From Pristionchus mayeri (Eukaryota; Nematoda; Chromadorea; Rhabditida; Neodiplogasteridae): a stretch of DNA of 64,000 bases. The notes under the pieces were generated by a model, which saw only the letters and a program-made list of their open reading frames with translations, searched no databases and was not told the DNA's origin. The stretch spans positions 25,089,474 to 25,153,473 of the forward strand of contig BTRK01000005.1 of assembly GCA_036245805.1 (NCBI GenBank), read 5' to 3'. Below, piece by piece: positions 53,310 to 64,000 of this stretch; the stretch's first letter is position 1, and each line of letters opens with the position of its first letter. The translations under genes were made by a program, and so were the position numbers.

Positions 53310-53637
53310 GAACATGCAGGAGAGAATTGAGGAGGATACCTCACCTCTGCATTTCCGTTTTCGGGCTGTAATTAGTAGCTCATTAACATTTAGGAACTTT
53401 TGAAAGTAATTTTCTGAGTTCCATGGCAAAACCAAGTTTGGCGTATCGAGCAAATTTGAAAAGCTGGCCGACAGTCCGAGCATCTCCCTTGTGAGTACTA
53501 CATGTGCGCACATTTTCGAGGAATTTCATTTTTTGCTAATGCCCAGGGTCTGCACAAATATGTTCACTGAATCAAGAAGCATATCTTATGGATGCCCGCA
53601 TGTTCAACCAATCGAGATGGCACACAATGAAGATGAC

Positions 53638-53929
53638 CGCCGGAGGGAGTCGAACCCGCGACCTCGTTATAGCGAGACAAGCACACACACCACTCCGCCA
53701 CGATGTCAGTTAGGGAGCTGTCCCTCTTTTGCGATTAAATAGAGCTGAGCGAGGGCGCGCGCGAGTTCAGCCGGGGGAGGGAGAGCGGGGAGGAAGGAGG
53801 GGAAGTTGGTAGGCGCGCGTTCGAAGGGGGCGGAGGGGAGGTGAGCGAGTGAACGGAGGTGAAAGGGCAAAGGGGAGACAAAGTTAGGAGGGAATGGCGG
53901 GTAGCGTAATATCATTTCGAATAAGCTTA
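53638..53929 (-). repeat. tRNA-headed G-rich repeat, copy 1
   Basis: A tRNA-like module (53638-53704, minus strand; TGGCGGAGTGG and GGTTCGACTCC) borders about 220 bp of G/A-rich sequence ending GGGTAGCGTAATATCATTTCG. The same module and tail recur as a direct repeat at 55676-55971. Confidence 0.65.
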
Positions 53930-54114
53930 CAAGGAATGGCCGCGGGGATAAGGTGGAGTTTCGAAACGACACCGTGGGGGTTCGAAGGGTACCCCTATTG
54001 GAGTTTGGAATCAACTCTTCAAAACTGCTGAGGAGCCTCAGGGCATGAGAAAATCAATAATTTGTGTTTGAGTCAGGATTCCTAAAATCTTCCAGATACA
54101 GCCATTGCCAAGCA

Positions 54115-54182
54115 TCGGTGGTGTAGTGGTAGCAGTGAGATCTTTAGGTCGGAAGGTTGTGGGTTCGTTCCCCTCGATACCA
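54115..54182 (+). other. tRNA-like module, left arm
   Basis: TGGTGTAGTGG (A-box-like) and GGGTTCGTTCCC (B-box-like), then CTCGATACCA. Mirror partner at 54635-54703. It resembles Gly/Asp-type tRNAs at the 5' side but lacks matching acceptor strands. Confidence 0.55.
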
Positions 54183-54634
54183 TTTTTTTGCCTTTCTTTG
54201 ATACACCTCAAATTGATTTTTTTATAACTACAAAATCACAAGAAATAATAAACAACATCGGGTAGATTTAACAAGGAAACAATTGTGGCTGCATTTAGCA
54301 TCTATGATACAAAACAACAAAATGGTGGAAGCACAGGAAATGAGAGCAGCGGGGGCATTTCAAAAGTGCTTCTTGCTGCAATTGGCTTCAAAACTAACGA
54401 GACGAGATGAGATGAGCGGTATATGTAAATCGATTTGAGCAGTCCTAATCAATTTACATGCACTTTTATTACAAAGATCATGCGATCAATATCTTTAATA
54501 TGACAAGAATGAAAAAATTAAGCTGACGCTCACACAGTTTTCAAATCACATATATCCGATGTTGTTTATTATTTCTTGTGATTTTGTAATTATAAAAAAT
54601 CAATTTGAGGTGTATCAAAGAGAGGCAAAAAAAA

Positions 54635-54703
54635 TGGTATCGAGGGGGGACGAACCCCCAACCTTCCGACCTAAAGATCTCACTGCTACCACTACACCAC
54701 TGA
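54635..54703 (-). other. tRNA-like module, right arm
   Basis: Minus-strand partner of 54115-54182, nearly identical through the A-box region. Confidence 0.55.
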
Positions 54704-54887
54704 TGATGGCAATCGCTGTATCTGGAAGGCTTTAGGAATCCTGACTCAAACACAAATTATTGATTTTCTCATGCCCTGAGGCTCCTCAGCAGTTTTGAAG
54801 AGTTGATTCCGAACTCCAATAGGGGTACCCTTCGAACCCCCACGGTGTCGTTTCGAAACTCCACCTTATCCCCGCGGCCATTCCTTG

Positions 54888-55440
54888 TTAGTAATTCGAA
54901 GGCGAGTGAGAGTGAGAGCAGAGGTGAAATGGATAGCGGAGGAGAGAAGGTAGGGGAGGAGAGAGAGGGAAGGGAGGTGGGAGAGTGGAGGTTAGATAAT
55001 CTATATCATTTCGAACTTAGATATTCTAATGAGGGAATGACGGGTAGCGTATCATTTCGAACAACTTAGTAACCCGAAGGCAAGTGAGAGGGAGAGCGGA
55101 TGAGAGGGGGGGGGGAGAGGGAAGGGAGGAGAGGGAGGGAAGGGAGGTGGGAGAGTGGAGGTTAGATAATCTATATCATTTCGAACTTAGATATTCTAAT
55201 GAGGGAATGACGGGTAGCGTATCATTTCGAACAACTTAGTAACCCGAAGGCAAGTGAGAGGGAGAGCGGATGAGAGGGGGGGGGAGAGGGAAGGGAGGAG
55301 AGGGAGGGAAGGGAGGTGGGAGAGCGGAGCTTAGATATTCTAATGAGGGAATGACGGGAAGCGTATTATTTCGAACAACTTAGTAACCGGAAGGCAAGTG
55401 AGAGGGAGAGCGGAGGTGAGAGGATGAACGGACTGAAAAG
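54888..55440 (+). repeat. G/A-rich satellite, irregular units
   Basis: Repeated blocks of GGGTAGCGTATCATTTCG, AACTTAGTAACCCGAAGG and purine-rich filler. Two nearly identical blocks lie at about 55060-55195 and 55238-55330. A G run occurs near 55106-55116. Confidence 0.75.
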
Positions 55441-55675
55441 ATAACGCTATGAGCACGCGGGTTCAGGTGGTAAACAAAAAGTCGGACCTCATTTTTCAAA
55501 TGAAAAATGGGACACGGTAGGACGCGGGTTACCGTAGTCTATCGTCTCTCTAGATCCCTTCTTTATACTCTTTCGTCTCGATATTTGATGACGCGTCCGC
55601 ACTTTTTCGGCCAGTCCGTCTCAGAAATGTGGGTGTAGCCAGCGGTCAGAGGGAGGGCGGCAAAAAGATGGCAGG

Positions 55676-55971
55676 CGGCGGCGGGAGTCGAACCCGCGAC
55701 CTCGGGATTGCAAGCAAAGCACGCACACCACTCGGCCACGATGACAGTTGGGAAGCCCTGTTCTTTTCGCGAATAAGTAGAGCTGATCGAGGGCGCGCGT
55801 GAGTTCAGCCGGGGGAGGGAGAGCGAGGAGGAAGGAAGGGAAGTTGGCGGGCGCGTGTTCGAAGGGGGACGGAGTGGAGGTGAGCGAGTGAACGGATGTG
55901 ATAGGGCAGAGGGGAAACAACGTTGTGAGGGATTGACGGGTAGCGTAACATCATTTCGAATAAACAAAGTA
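55676..55971 (-). repeat. tRNA-headed G-rich repeat, copy 2
   Basis: The tRNA-like module at 55676-55744 (minus strand) has TGGCCGAGTGG, a loop-like CTTGCAA, a perfect GCGGG/CCCGC T stem and GGTTCGACTCC. The anticodon stem and acceptor do not pair. The G-rich tail matches 53705-53929. It is the best-preserved tRNA-like module in the window. Confidence 0.65.
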
Positions 55972-56873
55972 TTAGGTTGATGCAAAAGTCTTGCGGTTTT
56001 TTGATATTTTGTCTCCCATCTTCCTTTCAGTTTGACCGATGACCTTCCGTATATTAATTACTAATGAGGCCTTGCATACTCTTTCATATGCGCACCCTAT
56101 CAGCATTGCCCAATCGGAGATGCGAGAGCAGGACAAAGTTTAAATTGCGAATATTTATCCATCGAAAACGACACATTTTTCAAGATTGTTTTTCCTCTGA
56201 AGGATGAATGCTCAATTCCTGGTGGTTATATGAAGCTCCCATCTTTATCCTATACATATTTTTTCTCATGGATGATGGAAATTACATCCTTTTGAGAAAT
56301 GCATTGATCTGTAAATGACTACATATTGCATTTTTTATGTTGATTTTGCATATTTCAGGAAAATGAGAAATTCAAGTTTTCTGAAACGAGAAAGGTGCAG
56401 GCGCCAATATTTTTTTCAGAGAATAAAGCCTCTTGGTGGCTGAATATAGCGCACTCATAGTGAAGCCTGTATGCTTGGTCTTCGATGCAAAAAATCTGAA
56501 CAAGTTTCGTGTAGCCAGACTCGACAGCATATTTTAAATATCATGTAATTCGGTCCAAACTTAATCGATATACAGCTGAAACATTGAAATTTTCTGAAAG
56601 GGTATACGTAATACTTCTCAGACATCAGTATGACCAGGTTTCGTGAATTTTGCCAACAAATATCCAGTAAAATAAATTTAATGCAAAATTTTGAGAATAA
56701 ATTCTAATTGGTTTTATCATAATTTATTGCGTTGATTGCGATATCGGATTGATTGGAATATGTGTATGTAAAGGACAAACATACCTCTAAACACTGCTAT
56801 GTTTGTTAGTCATTGTGATTTGGGACGTGAGAATTATGATAGTTCAAAGTACGAACACAAAAAACCGCAAGAC
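55972..56873. mobile_element. mariner-like remnant
   Basis: Left end TTAGGTTGATGCAAAAGTC follows TA and closely resembles the known Hsmar1/MADE1-type mariner terminus. The right end retains AAAAAACCGCAAGAC but lacks the last 16 bp and runs into the satellite. At 902 bp it is shorter than a full mariner, and I see no intact transposase frame. Confidence 0.75.
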
Positions 56874-57915
56874 GCGGAGGTGAGATAATCTAATGAGGGA
56901 ATGATTGGCAGCGTATCAATTCGAACAACTTAGTAATCCGAAGGCAAGTGAGAGGGAGAGCTGAGGTGAAATGGATAACGGATGAGAGAAAGCGAGGGGA
57001 GGTGGGAGAGCGGAGGTGAGATAATCTAATGAGGGAATGATTGGCAGCGTATCAATTCGAACAACTTAGTAATCCGAAGGCAAGTGAGAGGGAGAGCTGA
57101 GGTGAAATGGATAACGGAGGAGAGAGAGCGAGGGGAGGTGGGAAAGCGGAGGTGAGATAATCTAATGAGGGAATGATTGGCAGCGTATCAATTCGAACAA
57201 CTTAGTAATCCGAAGGCAAGTGAGAAGGAGAGCTGAGGTGAAATGGATAACGGAGGAGAGAGAGCGAGGGGAGGTGGGAGAGCGGAGGTGAGATAATCTA
57301 ATGAGGGAATGATTGGCAGCGTATCAATTCGAACAACTTAGTAATCCGAAGGCAAGTGAGAGGGAGAGCTGAGGTGAAATGGATAACGGAGGAGAGAGCG
57401 CGAGGGGAGGTGGGAGAGCGGAGGTGAGATAATCTAATGAGGGAATGATTGGCAGCGTATCAATTCGAACAACTTAGTAATCCGAAGGCAAGTGAGAAGG
57501 AGAGCTGAGGTGAAATGGATAACGGAGGAGAGAGAGCGAGGGGAGGTGGGAGAGCGGAGGTGAGATAATCTAATGAGGGAATGATTGGCAGCGTATCAAT
57601 TCGAACAACTTAGTAATCCGAAGGCAAGTGAGAGGGAGAGCTGAGGTGAAATGGATAACGGAGGAGAGAGCGCGAGGGGAGGTGGGAGAGCGGAGGTGAG
57701 ATAATCTAATGAGGGAATGATTGGCAGCGTATCAATTCGAACAACTTAGTAATCCGAAGGCAAGTGAGAAGGAGAGCTGAGGTGAAATGGATAACGGAGG
57801 AGAGAGAGCGAGGGGAGGTGGGAGAGCGGAGGTGAGATAATCTAATGAGGGAATGATTGGCAGCGTATCAATTCGAACAACTTAGTAATCCGAAGGCAAG
57901 TGAGAGGGATAGCGG
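56874..57915 (+). repeat. 136-bp satellite, about 8 units
   Basis: TGAGATAATCTAATGAGG recurs at 56881, 57017, 57153, 57289, 57425, 57561, 57697 and 57833, exactly 136 bp apart. Units alternate between GAGAGCGCGAGG and GAGAGAGCGAGG types in the middle of the array. Related to the irregular satellite at 54888-55440. Confidence 0.9.
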
Positions 57916-58127
57916 AGGTAAGGAGAGACGGGAGGGGAGGTGAGGTGAGAGGGTGAACGGACTGGGGAAATAACGTTATGAGGGAATGACGGGTAGCGTA
58001 TCATTTCGAACAACTTAGTAACCCGAAGGCAAGTGAGGGGGAGAGCGGAGGTGAGAGGATGAACGGACTGAAAAGATTACGCTATGAAGGAATGAGTGGT
58101 GGTGTAATTTCAGAACAACTTAGTCCC
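57916..58127 (+). repeat. diverged satellite edge
   Basis: Two degraded units with GGGTAGCGTATCATTTCG and CGAAGGCAAGTGAG, fading into unrelated sequence. Confidence 0.6.
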
Positions 58128-58150
58128 GGCTCGCCGCGTAGCGGCGAGCC
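58128..58150. other. 10-bp perfect hairpin
   Basis: GGCTCGCCGC and GCGGCGAGCC are separated by GTA. It lies at the satellite edge. Function unknown. Confidence 0.7.
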
Positions 58151-58793
58151 CTGACTGAACTTAGTTCAAAGGCGAACTCCCGCCGAAGGAGGGAGTGAGC
58201 GTCGGGGTTACCAGAAGCGTTTGACGGGTTAGCTGGTGGTCGAATAAGCTCGGGAATATGAGCATTTAGTGATAATGGTAGATCGTTTTTACGTTATCTG
58301 GAGTGAAGGGGAGAAAGTATTTTGAGATAATAACGGGTATTATTCTGATCAACTTGATTAATGTATTGTTCAGAATTTAAAATCTTTTCACTTGGTCGAT
58401 TTTAAAGGCTGTGAACTTAGTTAACTAGTCCTATCCCCTCTCTCTTTACCGTTCTTCTCTTTGTGAGTACTCAGACGATTGAAGGTTTCTTTATTCCATC
58501 AAATAGTAATCTTTGGATTAGAGAGGAGTGTCAGTGGATGCGAGGGGGAGTGCATTTCCACCCTTCTTCCTTCCACATTCACTCCCACTCTCCTCTGCTC
58601 TCATGTCCTTGTACTTGTACCGATTTGCTGCAACGATCGAACTGTCTAATCTGCCAGAAATATGCGAGATTAATTCGCGATCTTTTGAGGTGCCGGAAAT
58701 CAGATTCTCCTTTTTTCCTGCGGAAAAGAGAGAATCAGTTTTCCCGCACCTAAAAAGGTCGCGAACTTTTCTCGCAGATTACTGACAGTTTAT
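58151..58793. other. gene-free stretch
   Basis: No supported exon. An open frame at 58463-58785 has no recognisable features. Confidence 0.35.
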
Positions 58794-60517
58794 CAGTGCA
58801 TTCGCCTAAGAATCGCATCTCTTAGAGAACAGGCAAAAAAGGGCTTCTGGGATTTTCACAGAATCTTATAGCCCATGGTGTCCTGCATCGAAAACTATTG
58901 TTCATTTGGCCTGAAAAAATAAATTAGCTTAATTAGCGAATTTACAAGTTTGGACTATTTCGGACGTTTTCCAGTGTATCTCACTGGAATCGAACTCAAA
59001 TCTAACGAAACCTTGATTTTAGACTAAAGCTGACCCGCCGAATCGAGCTGTGGCAATATAATATGCAAATTCGAAATTTGAATTTTTTCCCGAAATTTCC
59101 AAAATTATTTTCTAGAAAACGAAAAATTATACCTCTCCAATTTTTAGAAATGATATGACCTATGAGAAGAGCTACTCGGAAAAAAAATGTCGTCCCAAAA
59201 TATGGGGATCCTGGTAGGTTTAAGGCCAGAAAACATACAATTTCTTTTAGAGGGAAACCCCTCATTCCGACCGAATCCCCTCGCCCGAGCGGCGACGAAT
59301 GAAAGTTCTCATCACAATGATTATTCACAATACATTGAGTTTCAGAAACGTTTATTATACTATTTTTTGGAATAGCTCCTCGAGAGCTTCCTCTACAATG
59401 CACATAATGAGCTCCTCGCCAGTTACTTTCTCTTTCATTCTATATCCATCTTCCTCCTCTTCCTTCTCAACTTCAAGGATATTCGGAATTTTTACGTCTA
59501 GTACGATTGCTTGAGTAATCATCTCAATTCTGCGTTTACGACGGGTGATTATTGCATTTTCGCTTGGCGTAGAATTGTTTTACGAGGAGTCAGATTTGGA
59601 AGGAGCATGTTTGGCTGAAAAAATCACAACAGCAGGGTATAAATTTCAATTTCTTACCTCTTCGGAGTCTCTGACTTCCCCAGCTTCCAAAAGCTGAAGT
59701 AAAGGACAAGTCCGTTGGGACAAATTTCAAGGGGCAATTTGAGATTCAGAAGCAAGAGTTGGTTGATTTAAACTCTACTGTTGTGATTTTTTTTCTATCG
59801 TAGTAGACGTAAAAATTCCGAATATCCTTGAAGTTGAGAAGGAAGAAGGAAGATGGATAGAGAATGGAAGAGAAAGTAACTGGCGAGGAGCTCATTATGT
59901 GCATTGTAGAGGAAGCTCTCGAGGAGCTATTCCAAAAAATAGTATAATAAACGTTTCTGAAACTCAATGTATTGTGAATAATCATTGTGATGAGAACTTT
60001 CATTCGTCGCCGCTCGGGCGAGGGGATTCGGTCGGAATGAGGGGTTTCCCTCTAAAAGAAATTGTATGTTTTCTGGCCTTAAACCTACCAGGATCCCCAT
60101 ATTTTGGGACAAAATTTTTTTTCCGAGTAGCTCTTCTCATGGGTCATATCATATCTAAAAATTGGAGAGGTATAATTTTGCGTTTTCTAGAAAATAATTT
60201 TTGAAATTTCGTGAAAAAATTCAAATTTCGAATTTGCATATTATATTGACACAGCTCGATTCAGCGGGTCAACTTTAGTCTAAAACCAAGGTTTCGTTAG
60301 ATTTGAGTTCGATTCCAGTGAGATACACTGGAAAACGTCCGAAATAGTCCAAACTTGTAAATTCGCTAATTAAGCTAATTTATTTTTTCAGGCCAAATGA
60401 ACTATAGTTTTCGATGCTGGACACCATGGGCTATAAGATTCTGTGAAAATCCCAGAATCCCTTTTTTGCCTGTACCCTTTTTCGATGAAAATCTGCGATT
60501 CTTAGGCGAATGCACTG
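58794..60517. mobile_element. 1.7 kb palindrome
   Basis: CAGTGCATTCGCCTAAGAAT at the left is mirrored at the right end; arms meet near 59650 (paired positions sum to about 119302-119311). Mirror-image open frames in the arms are not convincing genes. Confidence 0.8.
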
Positions 60518-60521
60518 TTAT

Positions 60522-61520
60522 GAGCCCGTTTGCGTAGGAATCGGACAATTTTAAAGATTTTTGGCATCGGCCAAAAAGTCAAATAGTTCTATCTCTGTCT
60601 ATTAGGGTTATCTGACACGCTGACGACGATAGACATATTCATTTTGCTCACAAATGGATCGTTGGCTCCAGAAGGCGTGACGTCGAAAACGGACTTTTTC
60701 GAATATCTTGATCCCAGAGGTCGCTAAAATTAAGCGCGCATGGTGTCCGGAGCAGAATTGAATGGCGAACACGCCAGTCTAATTAATTGTTCATTAATTA
60801 TTAAAATGAATTAGTGAAATTGAACTTTTTAGTATCTTAATTGTACCCCGAGAGACATAGCTCAATCTGAACGTCTTGACGAGAGGAACCCAAATTTGTG
60901 TTTAAATATAAATAAAAACATCGCCGAAGGTTAATGCCCGCGAAATGGTGAACATTTTTACGTGAAGAATCTGCGATTCCATTGACCCTTCCCTTGATCT
61001 ACCCGCGTCTCTCACTCGGCGACCCCTTCCCATATCCCTCCTCTGTGCCTACCCTCCCTCCCCTCCCCGACTCGGTGCTTTTTTTCACTCAAGAATGTCC
61101 ACTATTTCGCGGGCATTAACCTTCGGCGATGTTTTTATTTATATTTAAACACAGATTTGGATTCCTCTCGTCAAGACGGTCAGATTGAGCTATGTCTCTC
61201 GGGGTAAAATTAAGATAGTAAAATGTTCAATTTCACTAATTTATTTTAATAATTAATGACAAATGAATTGGACAGGCATGTTCGCCATTCAATTCTGCCC
61301 CGGACACCATGCGCGCTTAATTTTAGCGACCTCTGGGATCAAGATATTCGAAAAATTCCGTTTTCGACGTCACGCTTTCTGGAGCCAACGATCCATTTGT
61401 GAGCAAAATGAATATGTCTATCGTCATCAGCGTGTCAGATAACCCTAATAGGTAACGATAGAACTATTTGACTTTTTTGGCCTATGCCAGCGATTGTCCG
61501 ATTCTTACGCAAACAGGCTC
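60522..61520. mobile_element. 999-bp palindrome with TTAT duplication
   Basis: GAGCCCGTTTGCGTAGGAAT at the left is mirrored at the right with small differences; TTAT flanks both ends (60518-60521 and 61521-61524). A pyrimidine-rich spacer lies at about 60980-61080. It appears to have inserted at the right end of the preceding palindrome. Confidence 0.8.
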
Positions 61521-61528
61521 TTATACAA

Positions 61529-61557
61529 GCCGCATGACTATCTTTTAGTCATGCGGC
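61529..61557. other. 12-bp perfect hairpin
   Basis: GCCGCATGACTA and TAGTCATGCGGC around TCTTT, between the palindrome and the minisatellite. Confidence 0.7.
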
Positions 61558-61574
61558 CTGTCTACTCCTCCCTC

Positions 61575-63374
61575 CTTCTCTCCCTACCCCTTACCGAGTA
61601 AAATAAAAATAATCTTTCTCTCCCTACCCCTTAGCGAGTAAAATAAAAATAATCTTTCTCTCCCTACCCCTTAGCGAGTAAAATAAAAATAATCTTTCTC
61701 TCCCTACCCCTTAGCGAGTAAAATAAAAATAATCTTTCTCTCCCTACCCCTTAGCGAGTAAAATAAAAATAATCTTTCTCTCCCTACCCCTTAGCGAGTA
61801 AAATAAAAATAATCTTTCTCTCCCTACCCCTTACCGAGTAAAACAAAAATAATCTTTCTCTCCCTACCCCTTACCGAGTAAAATAAAAATAATCTTTCTC
61901 TCCCTACCCCTTACCGAGTAAAATAAAAATAATCTTTCTCTCCCTACCCCTTACCGAGTAAAATAAAAATAATCTTTCTCTCCCTACCCCTTACCGAGTA
62001 AAACAAAAATAATCTTTCTCTCCCTACCCCTTACCGAGTAAAATAAAAATAATCTTTCTCTCCCTACCCCATACCGAGTAAAATAAAAATAATCTTTCTC
62101 TCCCTACCCCTTACCGAGTAAAATAAAAATAATCTTTCTCTCCCTACCCCTTACCGAGTAAAACAAAAATAATCTTTCTCTCCCTACCCCTTACCGAGTA
62201 AAATAAAAATAATCTTTCTCTCCCTACCCCTTACCGAGTAAAATAAAAATAATCTTTCTCTCCCTACCCCTTACCGAGTAAAATAAAAATAATCTTTCTC
62301 TCCCTACCCCTTACCGAGTAAAATAAAAATAATCTTTCTCTCCCTACCCCTTACCGAGTAAAATAAAAATAATCTTTCTCTCCCTACCCCTTACTGAGTA
62401 AAATAAAAATAATCTTTCTCTCCCTACCCCTTACCGAGTAAAATAAAAATAATCTTTCTCTCCCTACCCCTTACCGAGTAAAATAAAAATAATCTTTCTC
62501 TCCCTACCCCTTACCGAGTAAAATAAAAATAATCTTTCTCTCCCTACCCCTTACCGAGTAAAATAAAAATAATCTTTCTCTCCCTACCCCTTACCGAGTA
62601 AAATAAAAATAATCTTTCTCTCCCTACCCCTTACCGAGTAAAATAAAAATAATCTTTCTCTCCCTACCCCTTACCGAGTAAAATAAAAATAAGCTTTCTC
62701 TCCCTACCCCTTACCGAGTAAAATAAAAATAATCTTTCTCTCCCTACCCCTTACCGAGTAAAATAAAAATAATCTTTCTCTCCCTACCCCTTACCGAGTA
62801 AAATAAAAATAATCTTTCTCTCCCTACCCCTTACCGAGTAAAATAAAAATAATCTTTCTCTCCCTACCCCTTACCGAGTAAAATAAAAATAATCTTTCTC
62901 TCCCTACCCCTTACCGAGTAAAATAAAAATAATCTTTCTCTCCCTACCCCTTACCGAGTAAAATAAAAATAATCTTTCTCTCCCTACCCCTTACCGAGTA
63001 AAATAAAAATAATCTTTCTCTCCCTACCCCTTACCGAGTAAAATAAAAATAATCTTTCTCTCCCTACCCCTTACCGAGTAAAATAAAAATAATCTTTCTC
63101 TCCCTACCCCTTACCGAGTAAAATAAAAATAATCTTTCTCTCCCTACCCCTTACCGAGTAAAATAAAAATAATCTTTCTCTCCCTACCCCTTACCGAGTA
63201 AAATAAAAATAATCTTTCTCTCCCTACCCCTTACCGAGTAAAATAAAAATAATCTTTCTCTCCCTACCCCTTACCGAGTAAAATAAAAATAATCTTTCTC
63301 TCCCTACCCCTTACCGAGTAAAATAAAAATAAGCTTTCTCTCCCTACCCCTTACCGAGTAAAATAAAAATAATC
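61575..63374. repeat. 40-bp minisatellite, about 45 units
   Basis: Unit AATCTTTCTCTCCCTACCCC plus TTACCGAGTAAAATAAAAAT, nearly invariant. The five units at about 61631-61800 have TTAGCGAGTA. AAACAAAAAT variants recur at 61841, 62001 and 62161 (160-bp steps), and AAGCTTTCTC variants at 62691 and 63331 (640 bp apart). On the minus strand each unit copies the exon end and donor (ACTCG|GTAAGG) of the adjacent transporter gene. Confidence 0.95.
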
Positions 63375-64000
63375 ATGACAGCAAGCATAAGTGCAGCATA
63401 GAGGAAGAACTCGAGAGAAGGGTCGCCAATTATGTGTGATCCGCTAATTCCCATATCGATCACGTTTCCAAGACACACGGACGATAAAAAGACGGCCTTA
63501 AAATTGGAGCTGAATAAAAAATAAAAGATGCCTCCCTTTGTCGCTCTCACCTGCAGGACACTCTTCATATCAGCAGATGCTTGTGAATACGCGAATTCAA
63601 GTCCGGTCACGGATATGAGAATCTCTCCCATTGTAATCAGAATATACTGAGGAATGGTCCAGAGGAGATTCATTCCATTTTCTTCAACCTGGGAATCGAA
63701 GGGATTAGAGGACGAGGGGATGGACATACCACATTCAGCAGTTTCATCTCTGTCCCTTCAAAATAAGCAACGAGCACTGAACCCATTCCAAACTCAATCA
63801 CCTTAACTGTGCTCGTCATATTTCACAACAACAAATGCACTAAACATAATTTTCGATGTGAAATTTAAAAACAAATAAATGAGAGAGAGGGGATATGTAG
63901 TATAATACTGTCTGAATTACCTTTCGATAGATCAAATTCTTTCCGTATCTTAGATCGATTTTACCGTCTGATATAATGGGAAGTTTAATCTCGATGTAGG
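63355..64000 (-). CDS. POT/PTR2 oligopeptide transporter, 3' exons
   Basis: Proton-coupled di/tripeptide transporter of the plasma membrane (MFS fold, SLC15/PepT-like). Exons on the minus strand: 64000-63921 (continues beyond the window), 63801-63730, 63688-63551, 63496-63355. Introns of about 120, 41 and 54 nt join in frame. The third exon has PQYILITMGEILISVTGLEF followed by AYSQASADMKSVLQ, the signature found in the last transmembrane helices of PepT proteins. The fourth exon adds GNVID and another hydrophobic helix (LMLAVMIIFILL). A donor ACTCG|GTAAGG lies at the minisatellite edge. If it is not used, the frame stops three codons later. Any further exon would lie past the 1.8 kb minisatellite; none was found. 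Confidence 0.85.

Larger units (their letters stand above)
50053..53500. mobile_element. 3.4 kb palindrome with paired tRNA-like modules
   Basis: Outer arms (TACTCACTGACAAGGG / CCCTTGTGAGTAC) and inner arms (about 50680-51650 and 51730-52710, sum about 103381) are inverted around about 51690. The right arm carries an extra MITE at 52716-53038. Two tRNA-like modules occur in each arm. Mirror-image open frames are not convincing genes. Confidence 0.75.
53930..54887. mobile_element. 958-bp palindrome inserted in satellite, TTA duplication
   Basis: CAAGGAATGGCCGCGGGG is mirrored at the right end, flanked by TTA at 53927-53929 and 54888-54890. Neighbouring satellite units show the empty site as CTTAGTAA. 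A 3-bp TTA duplication fits PIF/Harbinger-type elements. Each arm carries a tRNA-like module. Confidence 0.8.

Noticed and set aside
55676..55744. Functional tRNA gene
   Set aside because: The T arm and boxes are good, but the acceptor strands and anticodon stem do not pair; kept as a tRNA-like module.
61529..61557. Transcription terminator hairpin
   Set aside because: Bacterial-type terminators are not expected in a nuclear nematode sequence, and no gene ends here; listed only as a hairpin.
61575..63374. CRISPR-like array
   Set aside because: Units are contiguous 40-bp tandem repeats without spacers in a nematode-like genome; it is a minisatellite.

Overview
The window looks like nuclear DNA of a nematode, most likely Caenorhabditis or a close relative. 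Introns are short with TTTCAG-type acceptors. The main gene is a Vasa-family germline helicase with FG repeats plus CCHC zinc knuckles, a combination known from the C. elegans GLH proteins. A POT-family peptide transporter sits at the right edge. Only a small part of the window is host coding sequence; the rest is mainly fold-back transposons, MITEs, satellites and a minisatellite.

Layout. 15-4156: TTAA-flanked element with long terminal inverted repeats and a possible minus-strand gene. 4.2-10.6 kb: nested repeats, a TA-flanked palindromic MITE, and two hAT-like non-autonomous elements. 10811-16674: a glh gene that can be spliced in frame to 862 codons, with a 2.4 kb intron made of a fold-back element. 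11321-35047: three tandem 7909-bp units. Unit 1 holds most of the intact gene; units 2 and 3 hold copies that lack the 5' end and carry Gly-to-Ser in helicase motif VI. 36025-38943: near-perfect 2.9 kb palindrome. 39494-39809: exons of a syntaxin-like SNARE. 41281-42198: third hAT-like copy, inverted. 44.4-49.4 kb and 50.05-53.5 kb: large palindromes with elements nested in the arms. 53.6-58.1 kb: G/A-rich satellite, interrupted by a TTA-flanked palindrome and a mariner-like remnant. 58.8-61.5 kb: two adjacent palindromes. 61575-63374: 45 copies of a 40-bp minisatellite. 63355-64000: 3' exons of the transporter, minus strand.

Two themes recur. First, tRNA-like modules with A-box and B-box matches lie inside many of these elements, often as mirror-image pairs in the two arms. 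Second, palindrome arms act as internal empty-site controls, so target-site duplications of later insertions can be read directly. One such insertion ends in CACAGTG on both sides with a 5-bp duplication, as in the Transib/RAG class. I could not run alignments, folding or database searches, so family names for the repeats are inferences from termini and duplication length.
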